Numbered from the stretch's first letter, positions 1-8,886 are shown. The stretch is DNA of 59,475 bases from Candidatus Zhuqueibacterota bacterium (GCA_016934825.1 JAFGSB010000073.1:1-59475), one strand, 5' to 3'. A program made the numbers and translations. Notes: a model not told the origin generated them from the letters alone.

Positions 1-197
1 AAATTTTTTATTTCAAAGAACTTTTTGGCTATAGCACAAAGCCAAAAAAATTATTTGACTTTAATCAGAATAACTCTGCGGTTGATTATTTACCAACCAG
101 TGAACAGCAAACACTTCCCGGGTTTCGTAATATTAATGTAATTTGATTTGATTTATATGAAACTAAAAACCCCTAATGAGTACAAACTTTTTTTAGC

Positions 198-749
198 TCA
201 AATATAATCCTTATACAACTGCGGGCTGGGGGCGGGAATAACGACCATATTGACAAGCAACCCTTTGCCGGAAACCACCGCCGCCCCGGCGTCGACCGCG
301 GCGCGAACGCTGCCCACGCTGCCGGTGAGGGTAACGAACGCCTTGCCGCCCAGCGCCATCGCCAGCCGGATTTCCAGCAACTGAACGTTCGCCGCTTTAA
401 CGGCCGCGTCGGCCGCTTCCACTAACGCGGCCACGGAAAAGGACTCGATGATACCCAGTGACTCCAGCTTGTCCACCTTGTTCGCCCCGGCAATGGCCGG
501 GAATACCTGCGGATCGACATTCGACAACAGCATCGAATCGATAACCGCACCCTCCCATTTCTTCAAACCGGCTTCCACGCTGGAGCGGACCGCGGCTATG
601 TCCCCGCCGACAATAACCATATATTTACCGGAACAGATGGTCCTGGACAGCACCAGTTCCACACTCGAAGTTTTGATCATGGTATCGGTAACGTCCATTC
701 CGGCGGCTATACTGTTGAGTTCGATCAGCCCGATTGCATTCTTAAACAT
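198..749 (-). CDS. pduT: PduT-like trimeric BMC shell protein (two tandem BMC domains)
   Basis: Shell protein of a bacterial microcompartment. The 183 residues hold two tandem BMC folds (about 1-90 and 95-183), each opening with the shell-protein signature (AIGLIEL and LGIIESFSVA). Cys39 in SRTICSGK sits where PduT carries the pore cysteine that binds a [4Fe-4S] cluster on the trimer axis. Length equals that of known PduT proteins. Its ATG directly follows the stop codon of the PduS-like gene, with AAGGAACA as ribosome site, so the two are co-transcribed and probably translationally coupled. Known PduT/PduS pairs pass electrons across the shell. That role here is inferred. The rest of the locus is not in the window, so the enclosed pathway is unknown. 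Confidence 0.9.
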   Translation of the reverse strand: MFKNAIGLIELNSIAAGMDVTDTMIKTSSVELVLSRTICSGKYMVIVGGDIAAVRSSVEAGLKKWEGAVIDSMLLSNVDPQVFPAIAGANKVDKLESLGIIESFSVAALVEAADAAVKAANVQLLEIRLAMALGGKAFVTLTGSVGSVRAAVDAGAAVVSGKGLLVNMVVIPAPSPQLYKDYI

Positions 750-2072
750 TTATTTGTTCCTTTCAATCATAATCATCGTGTCCGTTACATCCGCTATACG
801 CCCGTCAATGCTGGCATGTACATTGGCGCCTAACTTGTCCGCCGGGATCCGGCCGACAAGCTGTCCTTTTTTGACGACATCACCTTTATTGACCACTGCT
901 TCGGCGGGCGCGCCAACGTTCTGGTTCAGCGGGATAAATACTTTGTCCGGTTCGGGACGGGTTTCCGAGTACCCGGCATGAGCTTCGTATTTTGTTACAC
1001 CAAGCCGGTTCATCAACTGTTTCAGCGGCAGTCGCCTGTGGTCGTGCATGGGGTGGGTTTTTATCTCTTTGTTGCCTTCCCACTTGCCCCCGCCGGATTC
1101 ACGCATATTTTGTATGCCTTTTACACAGGTCTCGCGCGGATACAGCGCTTCGGGACAGGCATACAGCGTACAAATCCCGCACTGACAGCATAACAGAGCA
1201 TATTGATTCCAAATCTGGGGACCCGTAACGTTGAATCCAAGACTACGCATCACCAGGTGCGGCTGAATATCATAACCCAGCAAATAGCGTGGACACAATT
1301 CGGTGCAGTAACTGCACTGATCGCATGCGGAATGACCAATGCGGTCCATTTCTTTTTGCGTTTTACTGTACCGGGTGATCAGGTTGTGGTCGGCCGGCAG
1401 GACGATAATCCCGCCGGTGGTTTTGGTGACCGGCTGGTTGATATCGGTGACGAGTTTGCCCATCATCAGACCGCTTTCCATCATGCCGAATTCGGAGACA
1501 GCCGGTCCTCCTGCCAGCTCCAGCACGTCTTTGACCGTCATACCGACCGGCACCCGGGTGGATACCGGGTTTTTAACCAGACCGGTTATAGTTAAAAAGG
1601 TTTTCGTGACCGGTTCGTTATTTGCGGCTTTATATATATTATAAACAGTCTCGACATTATTGACTACGCAGCCCACGTCAAGCGGCAATCCCTGCGGCGG
1701 AATGTGCCTGCCGGTAATGCCGTATACTAATTCGTATTCGTCACCAACCGGATAAAAATCTCCGAATTCATGAATGGAAATAGCGGGATCGTTTATGGCC
1801 GCCCGTATTGCTTTTAGGGCATCCCGGTTTTTAGATTTGATGCCGATAACCGCTTTTTTCGCTCCAACCGCTTTATAAGCTAATTTAATGCCCTCGATAA
1901 TCTCCCCGGCAAAATGAGTCATCAATTCGCGGTCCTTGTGCATCAACGGTTCGCATTCTGCACCGTTGACCAAAAATTGTTCTACTTTAGCCGTCAGCTT
2001 GACGTGTGTGGGAAAACCTGCGCCGCCCGCGCCGATTACTCCTGCCTGTTTTACCTGTTTCGCAAGATTCAT
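750..2072 (-). CDS. pduS: PduS-like RnfC-family flavo-iron-sulfur protein of a microcompartment
   Basis: A 440-residue RnfC/NqrF-type electron-transfer protein. A glycine-rich nucleotide/flavin loop (GAGGAGFPTH, about 14-23) opens the Complex1_51K-like domain. An SLBB-like region follows, then two ferredoxin-type cysteine clusters (C250/C253/C256/C260 and C295 or C296/C298/C301/C306), then a C-terminal barrel-sandwich hybrid (about 380-440). Family members such as PduS are cobalamin reductases or NADH-linked electron carriers inside microcompartments. The neighbour PduT-like gene supports that reading over a membrane Rnf complex, since no other rnf genes are present. It is the most upstream gene of this short run, and DNA above it is non-coding, so it may start a transcript continuing past the window's left edge. 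Confidence 0.88.
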   Translation of the reverse strand: MNLAKQVKQAGVIGAGGAGFPTHVKLTAKVEQFLVNGAECEPLMHKDRELMTHFAGEIIEGIKLAYKAVGAKKAVIGIKSKNRDALKAIRAAINDPAISIHEFGDFYPVGDEYELVYGITGRHIPPQGLPLDVGCVVNNVETVYNIYKAANNEPVTKTFLTITGLVKNPVSTRVPVGMTVKDVLELAGGPAVSEFGMMESGLMMGKLVTDINQPVTKTTGGIIVLPADHNLITRYSKTQKEMDRIGHSACDQCSYCTELCPRYLLGYDIQPHLVMRSLGFNVTGPQIWNQYALLCCQCGICTLYACPEALYPRETCVKGIQNMRESGGGKWEGNKEIKTHPMHDHRRLPLKQLMNRLGVTKYEAHAGYSETRPEPDKVFIPLNQNVGAPAEAVVNKGDVVKKGQLVGRIPADKLGANVHASIDGRIADVTDTMIMIERNK

Positions 2073-2215
2073 TTCATCTTACCCAATAGAATAATGTATT
2101 GTACAAGACTTAATTGAGGATATCATCTACAGATTAAAGTAAAAAAATTTTTTCTAATTTAAAACTGTAAAATAATTTGGGATTGAAAACTCCGGTCAAG
2201 ATATGATTTAAAAAT

Positions 2216-2241
2216 AAACAAGGGGCAGAGCCCCCTTGTTT
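2216..2241 (-). terminator. Rho-independent terminator
   Basis: Ten-base perfect stem AAACAAGGGG/CCCCTTGTTT with a six-base loop. On the minus strand it is followed by a T-rich run. It lies about 30 bases after the stop of the secreted protein gene at 2273-3253. Confidence 0.8.
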
Positions 2242-2272
2242 AAATAAAGCAGATATCTGTTAATCTTTATCA

Positions 2273-3253
2273 TTATTGCAGGAATGTCATTTTCTTTATT
2301 TCAGAAAATGAACCGGCCTGTAATTTATAAAAGTAAACACCTGAAGGTACAATTGACCCTGCTGCATCACGACCATCCCACTGAAATCCGTATTCACCTG
2401 CTGTGACACTTTTGTTGATCAAAGTTTTTACAAGCCGTCCTGTGACATCAAAAATCGACAGATTTACCGTTTCTTTTTCAGGTATTGAAAACCGTATATA
2501 AGTTGTCGGGTTAAAAGGATTCGGATAGTTTTGGTGCAGAACAAAATGTTCAACTCCTGCCGAAGATTTTTCGTTAATTCCGGACCCTCCTTCCGGCACC
2601 AGGCTAAACTCGTCAACGGCGAAGTCGTATAACAGCGCCGCCCCGTCGGTCCACACGCCCGTCTTTACGCCAAAATAAATTTCCACCTGTTCCCCTTCCT
2701 GACCTTCGGGGGTATATAAGTTCGAGCCAGATCCGGTACAGCCGTCATCCTGAAAAGTTCCGTCTATCGCAGATCCGCATTCGGAAGCCCAGCCGTTCCA
2801 TTTGACCCCGACGAGCAAATCGGTACTTGTCGTTCCCGGCGGTGTCCAGTCCACAGTCGGTACAGGAGCTTCCGGACTCATATACACCTCACACCAGTAA
2901 TTAATGGTTTCGCCCATTGTAAGATCCTTGACCGCGCCGGTAAATTCATAGGTGGTTCCGGCGGTAAGGGTCAGTTTTTGCCAGACCAGAATATTGGTAT
3001 AAGTGGAATAACCGGTGAGATACAGGTATGGACCATCACCAAAAGCCGGACCGTAATCATCAACTACGCCGAAAAATGCTTCCGAAGGATCTGTACTGTC
3101 AAGATTGTAAACTGTCCATCCTGTCGTATCGGCAAAACCGCCGTTGGTTATCATTTCCTGACCGAAACCCTGAGAGGAGAAACAACAAACAAAGACAAAA
3201 AATAAAACGGTCAGCAAAGCTTTAGTTTGCAGGGAGTAACTTTTCTTTTCCAT
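2273..3253 (-). CDS. Secreted protein with carbohydrate-binding-like domain and C-terminal FlgD-like sorting domain
   Basis: The ATG at 3253 is chosen because AAAGGAGATAAG lies just before it. A longer reading frame adds six residues without a ribosome site. Residues 1-31 form a signal peptide ending near FSSQGFGQ. The middle (about 32-225) resembles a galactose-binding/CBM4_9-like beta-sandwich (opening with NGGFADTTGWTVYN and closing with FAVDEFSLVPE). The last 85 residues are a FlgD-like domain with YPNPFNPTT, WDGRDAAG and SGVYFYKL, the form used as type IX secretion sorting signal in FCB bacteria. It is monocistronic, with its own terminator. Substrate and partner are unknown. Confidence 0.8.
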   Translation of the reverse strand: MEKKSYSLQTKALLTVLFFVFVCCFSSQGFGQEMITNGGFADTTGWTVYNLDSTDPSEAFFGVVDDYGPAFGDGPYLYLTGYSTYTNILVWQKLTLTAGTTYEFTGAVKDLTMGETINYWCEVYMSPEAPVPTVDWTPPGTTSTDLLVGVKWNGWASECGSAIDGTFQDDGCTGSGSNLYTPEGQEGEQVEIYFGVKTGVWTDGAALLYDFAVDEFSLVPEGGSGINEKSSAGVEHFVLHQNYPNPFNPTTYIRFSIPEKETVNLSIFDVTGRLVKTLINKSVTAGEYGFQWDGRDAAGSIVPSGVYFYKLQAGSFSEIKKMTFLQ

Positions 3254-3567
3254 CTTATCTCCTTTCAACAAAATAATAAATAGTATTAGTCTCGTCCGGT
3301 AATCACATACCCGGGCTGATGTGAATTACATGATTAATTTATTTTAGAAATTATAAATTTTCAAAAATACAAGAATCAAATGAATACTAAACAACTTTTC
3401 AAAAATATAGTAAAAGATCCTTTCTGTTTTTTTTTGATACTCATGTTATTAAAATACTATTTAAAAATCAAATTATTTTGTAAAAAAATTTGTCTTACGG
3501 CATGTTAGGCAAAACGTACATCTTTTCAAATTAGTTCAAATTAATTTGGTAAATTTTGATTACACCC

Positions 3568-3590
3568 GTGTCCGGATAAAGCCGGAAACA
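3568..3590. repeat. Dispersed palindromic repeat, copy a
   Basis: Reads GTGTCCGGATAAAGCCGGAA followed by ACA. The left half fits the family core GTGTCCGG-TTAAA, and the right half is degenerate (CCGGAAACA for CCGGACAC). Other members are near 3.7, 13.9, 47.5-47.9 and 55.1 kb. Confidence 0.5.
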
Positions 3591-3714
3591 GCATTCAAAA
3601 CTTTTCATATTATTAAGGTTTCAATAAAAAAATCCTTATTTGATTTGTTTTGAGAAATGAAATTTTAATAATTTTTACTTGATCTTATAACACTTATAAG
3701 CCGGGTCAGATAGC

Positions 3715-3735
3715 GGTGTCATTTAACCGGACACC
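3715..3735. repeat. Dispersed palindromic repeat, copy b
   Basis: GGTGTC and GGACACC pair across an ATTTAACC spacer. The copy is flanked by two direct GGGTCA hexamers (3703-3708 and 3737-3742). The right flank CTGGGTCA-TTAAC recurs in inverted orientation in the copy near 47.8 kb, so the conserved unit is longer than the palindrome. Confidence 0.55.
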
Positions 3736-3819
3736 TGGGTCATTAACATGAGAATGAAATAAAAATGAACGGCGCTGTCTTTATTTTTATTAAAACCTGT
3801 CCTGCATAAAACAGAATAT

Positions 3820-4434
3820 TTATATACTGTGTCTGTAATTAAATAACCGCGCAGCTTGTAGAACCATTAACAGTATCAAAACAAATATCGCTAAAAAATA
3901 AAATTGAAAAACAATCGAATCGGATGTCCTGATTGGATTATAGGGATGCTGTATTACAATCGCACTTTTGACCAAAGACCAGGCGAGTACAGCCATAATT
4001 ATATTAACCACGGCAGTAAATATTTTGTGATGGAGCCATAAAGTTAAGATCAAAAAAACCACACAAAATAATAAAATTTTTGCGCTTGCCTGAACGCGGG
4101 GTTCTTCCCAGGCAATGGCAACACCCCACGCCAGATACGTAACCGCAATACTGGACAAACAATATAATATCCATAATATAACAGTTGCTTTTTGCACAGA
4201 CAGGCACCATAAAAAAAAGAGAGCTTTTTTTCGTAATAGATATAAAAGTCCCAGAATTCCCGAAACGGCAAAACCAAGCAAACCTGCCTGCACCAGCGCT
4301 CCGTGTAAAAAAACAAGTTTTATCAAACTGCCAAGGGTTTTTTCGGACGGCATCAGTGTCAATAAAACAATAATCAATACTACCAGGCCTGCAAGAGAGT
4401 GGGGTATGTATTTTAATTGAAGCAGCGTTTTCAT
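3820..4434 (-). CDS. Polytopic membrane protein of unknown function
   Basis: I do not recognise this 204-residue protein. It is dominated by about six hydrophobic helices (roughly 13-30, 40-65, 72-95, 100-120, 128-150 and 175-197) joined by short loops. The loop after the fourth helix contains WEEPRVQAS, faintly like the tryptophan-rich loop of CcmC/CcsA haem handlers, but no paired histidines are placed as those families need, so I do not assign it. No signal peptide cleavage site is evident. It stands alone, with non-coding DNA on both sides, so context gives no function. Confidence 0.6.
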   Translation of the reverse strand: MKTLLQLKYIPHSLAGLVVLIIVLLTLMPSEKTLGSLIKLVFLHGALVQAGLLGFAVSGILGLLYLLRKKALFFLWCLSVQKATVILWILYCLSSIAVTYLAWGVAIAWEEPRVQASAKILLFCVVFLILTLWLHHKIFTAVVNIIMAVLAWSLVKSAIVIQHPYNPIRTSDSIVFQFYFLAIFVLILLMVLQAARLFNYRHSI

Positions 4435-4705
4435 ATGACTCCGGAATTATCGGTTTTTTATTACATAGGTCTGCCGAAAAAGAATTTGTTTATATTCCTG
4501 CCTATCTTTTCCCCCGTCATGTTATAAATCGGACTTTTCCATTCCTGATGTATACAGATAAATTTTTCAAAATTAATCCGGTCAGTCGACCTAATAATAT
4601 AAAGTATGAAAACATCTTTCCTGAACATATATAATTGACATATTAATCATGAAGAATCAACCGGAAGGTGAGCTTTCAGGAATTTCAAAAGTCCTCTATT
4701 TAACT

Positions 4706-5419
4706 TTATGATTTCAGTTTTTGTTTTTGTATTTCATTCATAAGTTCCAGTTGTATCTGTTGAATCTGGACAAGGCGTTCCCATTGATGCGTTAACAAAT
4801 GATCTATCTTCTGGTGCAGGGTTCGTATTTCCAATTCGGCTTTTAAATTTATCTGGTAATCATGCTCGGACCTGGATCGATCCTTTGCTTCCTGCCTGTT
4901 CTGGCTCATCATAATGATGGGCGCCTGTAGCGCGGCCAGAGTAGATAATACAAGATTAAGCAGTATAAAAGGATAGGGATCAAAAGGTTTTTTTAGTAAA
5001 ACAATACTGTTCAAAAGAATCCAGGAAAACAGAATACCACCAAATATAATAATAAATTGCCAACTGCCGCCAAATGACGCAATTTTATCCGAGAGACGTT
5101 CACCAAAAGACAATTTAGTTTGAAATTCCGCATCTACGTTAATCGACAGCGTTTCCTGATCCTTTAAACTCTGTAATACTTTCTCCTCAATTTCGGTCAG
5201 TTCGCCGCGTTCCGTTTCGAGCAGGGAATAGATATAACGGTAACGATATTCATTTAAATCGTCAATACAAATGTATCCTTCGGATGACCAATTTGGGTGA
5301 TTTTTAAGCAGAATTGTGATAATATCCGATCTCACTGCAGATACAGGAATTAAATCCTTTTTAGGTTTTATTTTACCGCACACCTGGCAGATGTTTGATC
5401 GATTCACGACATTCTCCAT
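4706..5419 (-). CDS. DUF1003 family membrane protein
   Basis: The family is recognised from the C-terminal half: two membrane helices (about 120-138 and 145-168), the conserved segment FDPYPFILLNLVLS, then MMSQNRQEAKDR and a predicted coiled coil from about 185 to 237. The N-terminal part has CQVCGKIKPKK (Cys11, Cys14), a rubredoxin-knuckle-like CxxC commonly found in this family, and a Cys at about 51 within GYICIDDLN that could add a ligand. The biochemical role of DUF1003 proteins is unknown. It is a single-gene unit on the minus strand. Confidence 0.8.
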   Translation of the reverse strand: MENVVNRSNICQVCGKIKPKKDLIPVSAVRSDIITILLKNHPNWSSEGYICIDDLNEYRYRYIYSLLETERGELTEIEEKVLQSLKDQETLSINVDAEFQTKLSFGERLSDKIASFGGSWQFIIIFGGILFSWILLNSIVLLKKPFDPYPFILLNLVLSTLAALQAPIIMMSQNRQEAKDRSRSEHDYQINLKAELEIRTLHQKIDHLLTHQWERLVQIQQIQLELMNEIQKQKLKS

Positions 5420-5563
5420 ATTTTTTTAAATATAGATGACTGAATACATTAAATCAACTTTATTAATAGTATTTCCGTCCTGAAAATAGAATGCTGCAGT
5501 GAAAACGCCCGTAAAATCAGCAGGGTATTAAATTGTATGACCGCCACCAAAAACAGATGAAAT

Positions 5564-5736
5564 CACTTTTGCCTGTTAAATAAAGGTTCCGGAATTCCAA
5601 CACCGCTTAAACCAGGCATAACGTCCGGCAAAAGTTACTTTTGTAAAAACGTATGCTTTACCTCCCGCCCCAATTCTTTTCGGACAACATCAGGACCATA
5701 AATAAAACAAATAATATAATCTAACAGGCAAAAGTG
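5564..5736. repeat. MITE-like element with 15-bp terminal inverted repeats (fills the 5420-5841 gap)
   Basis: CACTTTTGCCTGTTA (5564-5578) is perfectly inverted as TAACAGGCAAAAGTG (5722-5736), bounding 173 bp. The pentamer TGAAA lies on both outer sides (5558-5562, one base off on the left, and 5737-5741), suggestive of a target duplication. Inside is a second palindrome, CAAAAGT-T-ACTTTTG (5629-5643), reusing the terminal core. No transposase frame is present, and no other copy was seen in this window. The rest of the 5420-5841 gap holds nothing I can identify. Confidence 0.55.
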
Positions 5737-5841
5737 TGAAACAAATATATGAATTCAAAATAAGATCGATAATAAATAACGTGAATGATTGTAAAAAAAT
5801 CATTTTCTCTCAAAACAAGTACTTTTTACCTGTACTTGTAT

Positions 5842-6897
5842 TTAGTCCACTGTGTATCCCAATTTTTCCAGATGTTCCCTAACTTTGGGATATAACCGCA
5901 TCGCGTTTTTATAATAAATTTTTTCCAAAACTTCCTTCGGCAGCGCCAGGCCTTTTGTTTTGGTTGATCCGAAAAAGCCCCCGTCGACCATCTTGTCGGT
6001 TTCCAATATCTGGAAACTTCGGTTATACGCTTCCATTCTGGAAGAAATGCCGTCTGCATCTCTTATTTGACCGATATCCGTACCATAAACGATCCTGTCG
6101 GCATAATCGATCAAAAATGAACGCAGATTATCATAGGTTACCAGATTAAAATACTGAAATGTCGCGGCGAGGTCGACATTCAGATTAGGAAAAGTTGCCA
6201 ATGCATTACGAAGATAATCGATCTGGGCGTCCTGACAAATAGCCCACATGGCGTGCGCGGTAACGACTTTCAGATTGGGGTGACTTTCAAGTACATGTCT
6301 AAAGGCCATTATTTGTCGCCAGTATTCGACCGGATCCGGCAACCATCTGGTCCTTCTATCAAATGGACCGTTCGGATCGGCAATATGAATTGATGTGGCC
6401 AGCATGCCGATCTCTTCCATCTTTGCAAATGTCGGCTCGTGAGCCGGATTATCAATATATGGAAAACCTATTTGCCCGGGTTTTAATCTGCGGGCTGGCG
6501 GCCCGGCCCATATTTTAAAACCGATATATCCCTCTTCCAGCTTTTTGGGCAGTTCCAGGGGTGGTAAATCAAAACCATCATGTGGCGAATAATCACTTAT
6601 ACTGCATAGTATCCTGTCTTGTCCCGCTTTCATAAAAGAATCCAAATCTATAATAGGCGAACCACTGCTTCCAAGATTAATCCACATGGCCACATCTATG
6701 TTATATTTTTCCTTTAATTGTTCCCGTAAATCGAGAAAATTGGACACAGTCTGCAAATCACTGCCAATATGCGTGTGAACATCAATTCTCGGGATATCCG
6801 GATAGGCGGTTTTTTCCTGAGCGTGTAAAAAAGAGGCTAAAAAAATAATGAATAAAAAAACCACAAAAAACTTTGTTACTTCAGACAATTTTAACAT
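5842..6897 (-). CDS. Exported amidohydrolase-family metal-dependent hydrolase
   Basis: A TIM-barrel hydrolase of the amidohydrolase-2 type (PF04909-like). The ATG at 6897 is preferred over one 15 bases upstream because GAGGGA precedes it at good distance. It gives a clean signal peptide (about 1-27, ending FLHAQ). Metal-site motifs appear in order: IDVHTHIG, TSIHIAD, TAHAMW and VYGTDIG, supplying the His, His, His and Asp ligands usual in this family. About 351 residues, normal length. Substrate is unknown. Cytosolic relatives are decarboxylases or lactonases, and export to the periplasm is less usual. No operon partners. Confidence 0.82.
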   Translation of the reverse strand: MLKLSEVTKFFVVFLFIIFLASFLHAQEKTAYPDIPRIDVHTHIGSDLQTVSNFLDLREQLKEKYNIDVAMWINLGSSGSPIIDLDSFMKAGQDRILCSISDYSPHDGFDLPPLELPKKLEEGYIGFKIWAGPPARRLKPGQIGFPYIDNPAHEPTFAKMEEIGMLATSIHIADPNGPFDRRTRWLPDPVEYWRQIMAFRHVLESHPNLKVVTAHAMWAICQDAQIDYLRNALATFPNLNVDLAATFQYFNLVTYDNLRSFLIDYADRIVYGTDIGQIRDADGISSRMEAYNRSFQILETDKMVDGGFFGSTKTKGLALPKEVLEKIYYKNAMRLYPKVREHLEKLGYTVD

Positions 6898-7350
6898 ATT
6901 TCGTTCCCTCATAAATAGAAGTGAATGATTTTATTGAATTAGAATTCCTGGAGGATAAATAAAATATAATTCATTTAGCTTTAGCAAGCAACATAATTTT
7001 CTATTTCCTTTGCCGCGTGCATTAAGACATAAAATAATATAGAAACATTTATTTTTAACAATAAAAATGAGTCCAAATTAATAAAACTTATTTCTTTTAT
7101 TCAACAGCCGGATTCATTTTTAATATCACTTGATTATTCTGAAATTTATTATTATAATTTTTAACTATTAGAAATAAACACCTGTTGATCGATTTCATGG
7201 GATGAAAATATTTATTATTTTAATAGTTCCTATTTATATTTTATCGATTAAAATATTTATACAACAATATCATAATGGCCATTGTTTAATCGCAGATGTT
7301 TTCGGATAGTAAATACTTGCTATGGTAATATAATTTTATTATTTTTCAGT
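6898..7350. other. AT-rich intergenic region between divergent genes
   Basis: No gene seen. It is extremely AT-rich and holds an 11-bp direct repeat AAAATATTTAT at 7205-7215 and 7250-7260, 45 bases apart and upstream of the restriction-modification operon. Promoters for both flanking genes must lie here, but I could not single out a convincing one. Confidence 0.5.
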
Positions 7351-8316
7351 ATGAATAAATTAAAATTGACATCTGATTTTGATTCTACGGCGGATTTTAT
7401 CCTCTATGAAGGGGATATTAAAGAACTATTAAAAAATGTTCCTGATAATTTTACCAAGCTTGTCGTCACGTCCCCTCCATATAATATCGGAAAAACCTAT
7501 GAAAAAAAGCTGCACATCAAGGATTATCTTGATGAACAAAAAAAGGTGATTCAGGAATGTGTCCGGGTATGTCACCCCGAAGGCAGTATCTGCTGGCAGG
7601 TAGGGAATTATGTGGATAATGGTGAAATAATACCTTTGGATGTATTGCTATATCCAATTTTTTCTTCTTTGAAACTGCACATGAGAAATAGAATTGTCTG
7701 GCATTTTGGACATGGTCTGCACGCCTCTAAAAGATTTTCTGGCAGGTATGAGGTAATTCTCTGGTTTACAAAGAGCAAAAATTATACATTCAACCTGGAT
7801 GAGGTTCGTGTTCCTCAAAAATACCCGAACAAAAAACATTTCAAAGGTCCGCAAAAAGGGCAATTTTCTGGTAATCCGTTAGGGAAAAATCCAAGCGATG
7901 TCTGGGAAATCCCAAACGTTAAATCAAATCATATCGAAAAAACTGTCCATCCGTGCCAATTCCCCATAGAATTGATCGAACGCCTGGTACTCTCTTTAAC
8001 AAATAAAGGGGACTGGGTGCTTGATCCGTTTATGGGGGTAGGTTCAACGGCTATTGCCGCATTACTGCATCGGAGACGTGTTATGGGCGCGGAAATCGTT
8101 CCAGAATATAACAAAATTACCAGGGAAAGACTTGAACTGGCTGAAAGCGGACATTTAAAAATACGTCCCATGGAACGATCTGTGTATGATCCCAATTCAC
8201 CGAACAAGAACATTCCCCCTAAAACCATTAAAATTTATTCATTCTCCGAACAACTTGATTTTTTGGAAAAATCGCAATTGAACTTTTTTGAGAATCCTAA
8301 CAAGGGTGGGATCTAA
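7351..8316 (+). CDS. Type II DNA methyltransferase, beta class (probably N4-cytosine)
   Basis: Modification half of a two-gene restriction system. The catalytic motif IV TSPPYN (residues 40-45) comes first. The AdoMet-binding motif DPFMGVGST (about 225-233) comes late, which is the beta-class order. TSPPY is typical of N4-cytosine enzymes such as M.BamHI-type proteins, and the adjacent nuclease is BglII-like, whose partner makes N4-methylcytosine, so I infer m4C. The ATG at 7351 is taken. An in-frame TTG at 7282 would add 23 residues with no similarity to the family. The TAA overlaps the nuclease ATG by one base, giving translational coupling. The surrounding DNA is AT-rich, consistent with a mobile acquisition. 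Confidence 0.85.
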   Translation: MNKLKLTSDFDSTADFILYEGDIKELLKNVPDNFTKLVVTSPPYNIGKTYEKKLHIKDYLDEQKKVIQECVRVCHPEGSICWQVGNYVDNGEIIPLDVLLYPIFSSLKLHMRNRIVWHFGHGLHASKRFSGRYEVILWFTKSKNYTFNLDEVRVPQKYPNKKHFKGPQKGQFSGNPLGKNPSDVWEIPNVKSNHIEKTVHPCQFPIELIERLVLSLTNKGDWVLDPFMGVGSTAIAALLHRRRVMGAEIVPEYNKITRERLELAESGHLKIRPMERSVYDPNSPNKNIPPKTIKIYSFSEQLDFLEKSQLNFFENPNKGGI

Positions 8317-8861
8317 TGAAAATTATTTACGAATATTCACATTTAGGCGGTACAGAAATATTAAAAGTTCGTTATCCAGAAATTGATAAAGAAATAACCG
8401 ATATTATATCAAAAATCAATGCACAACGTTTGAAAATTAGCAAAGAAAAAACAATGCCCGGGAAAGAGCTGTTTTCTCCCAAAGATATGAATTTACAATT
8501 TAAAAAATATTTTAATAAAGCCGGGTATAAAGAATTAAGAGATACCTATAAAATCACCATCCCAAATTATAAAAAAGAAATACCCGGTGTTTTTAAACAA
8601 ATTGATTTTGTAAAAGAAAATGTGCTGGTCGAAGTACAATTCGGCAAGTACGCGTTTATGTTTTACGACATGGCAAAGTTTCAATATTTTTTCAATGAAA
8701 ACAAAGCCGATCTGGGAGTGGAAATTGTTCCCTGTCACGCCCTGCACAAACAAATGTCTACCGGGGTATCGTATGGCGAACAACTGGTATACGATATAGA
8801 ACGATTAAAAAGACATTTCCCGGCCGTTCCCGTAAAAATTATTTTAATAGACATCGATTAA
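8316..8861 (+). CDS. BglII/BstYI-family type II restriction endonuclease
   Basis: The 181 residues match the Endonuc-BglII family. Asp97, Glu106 and Gln108 in DFVKENVLVEVQ have exactly the spacing of the BglII catalytic residues Asp84, Glu93 and Gln95. The conserved downstream blocks FGKYAFMFYDM and GVSYGEQLVYDIERL follow. It is a little shorter than BglII (223) and BstYI (about 200). Such enzymes cut AGATCT or RGATCY. Which applies here cannot be read from the sequence. Its start overlaps the methyltransferase stop, so modification is made first and expression is coupled. No controller (C) protein gene is present. Confidence 0.85.
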   Translation: MKIIYEYSHLGGTEILKVRYPEIDKEITDIISKINAQRLKISKEKTMPGKELFSPKDMNLQFKKYFNKAGYKELRDTYKITIPNYKKEIPGVFKQIDFVKENVLVEVQFGKYAFMFYDMAKFQYFFNENKADLGVEIVPCHALHKQMSTGVSYGEQLVYDIERLKRHFPAVPVKIILIDID

Positions 8862-8886
8862 TTATTTTCACGGGAATTTCCATTTT

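Larger units (their letters stand above)
3254..3819. other. AT-rich intergenic region with two palindromic repeat copies
   Basis: No convincing gene on either strand. It carries two members of a dispersed palindromic family (3568-3590 and 3715-3735). The promoter of the secreted protein gene at 2273-3253 should lie in the first part, but no clear -35/-10 pair was recognised. Confidence 0.6.

Noticed and set aside
22-48. Hairpin TTTTTGGCT/AGCCAAAAA as terminator of pduT
   Set aside because: The stem has few GC pairs and no T-run follows on the minus strand, and it is 150 bases after the stop. Too weak to list.
750-2072. Membrane Rnf complex subunit RnfC instead of PduS
   Set aside because: The length and the abutting PduT-like shell gene fit PduS, and no other rnf genes are adjacent.
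3820-4434. CcmC/CcsA-type haem protein
   Set aside because: Only a WEEPR loop is reminiscent. The histidines and tryptophan-rich signature are missing.
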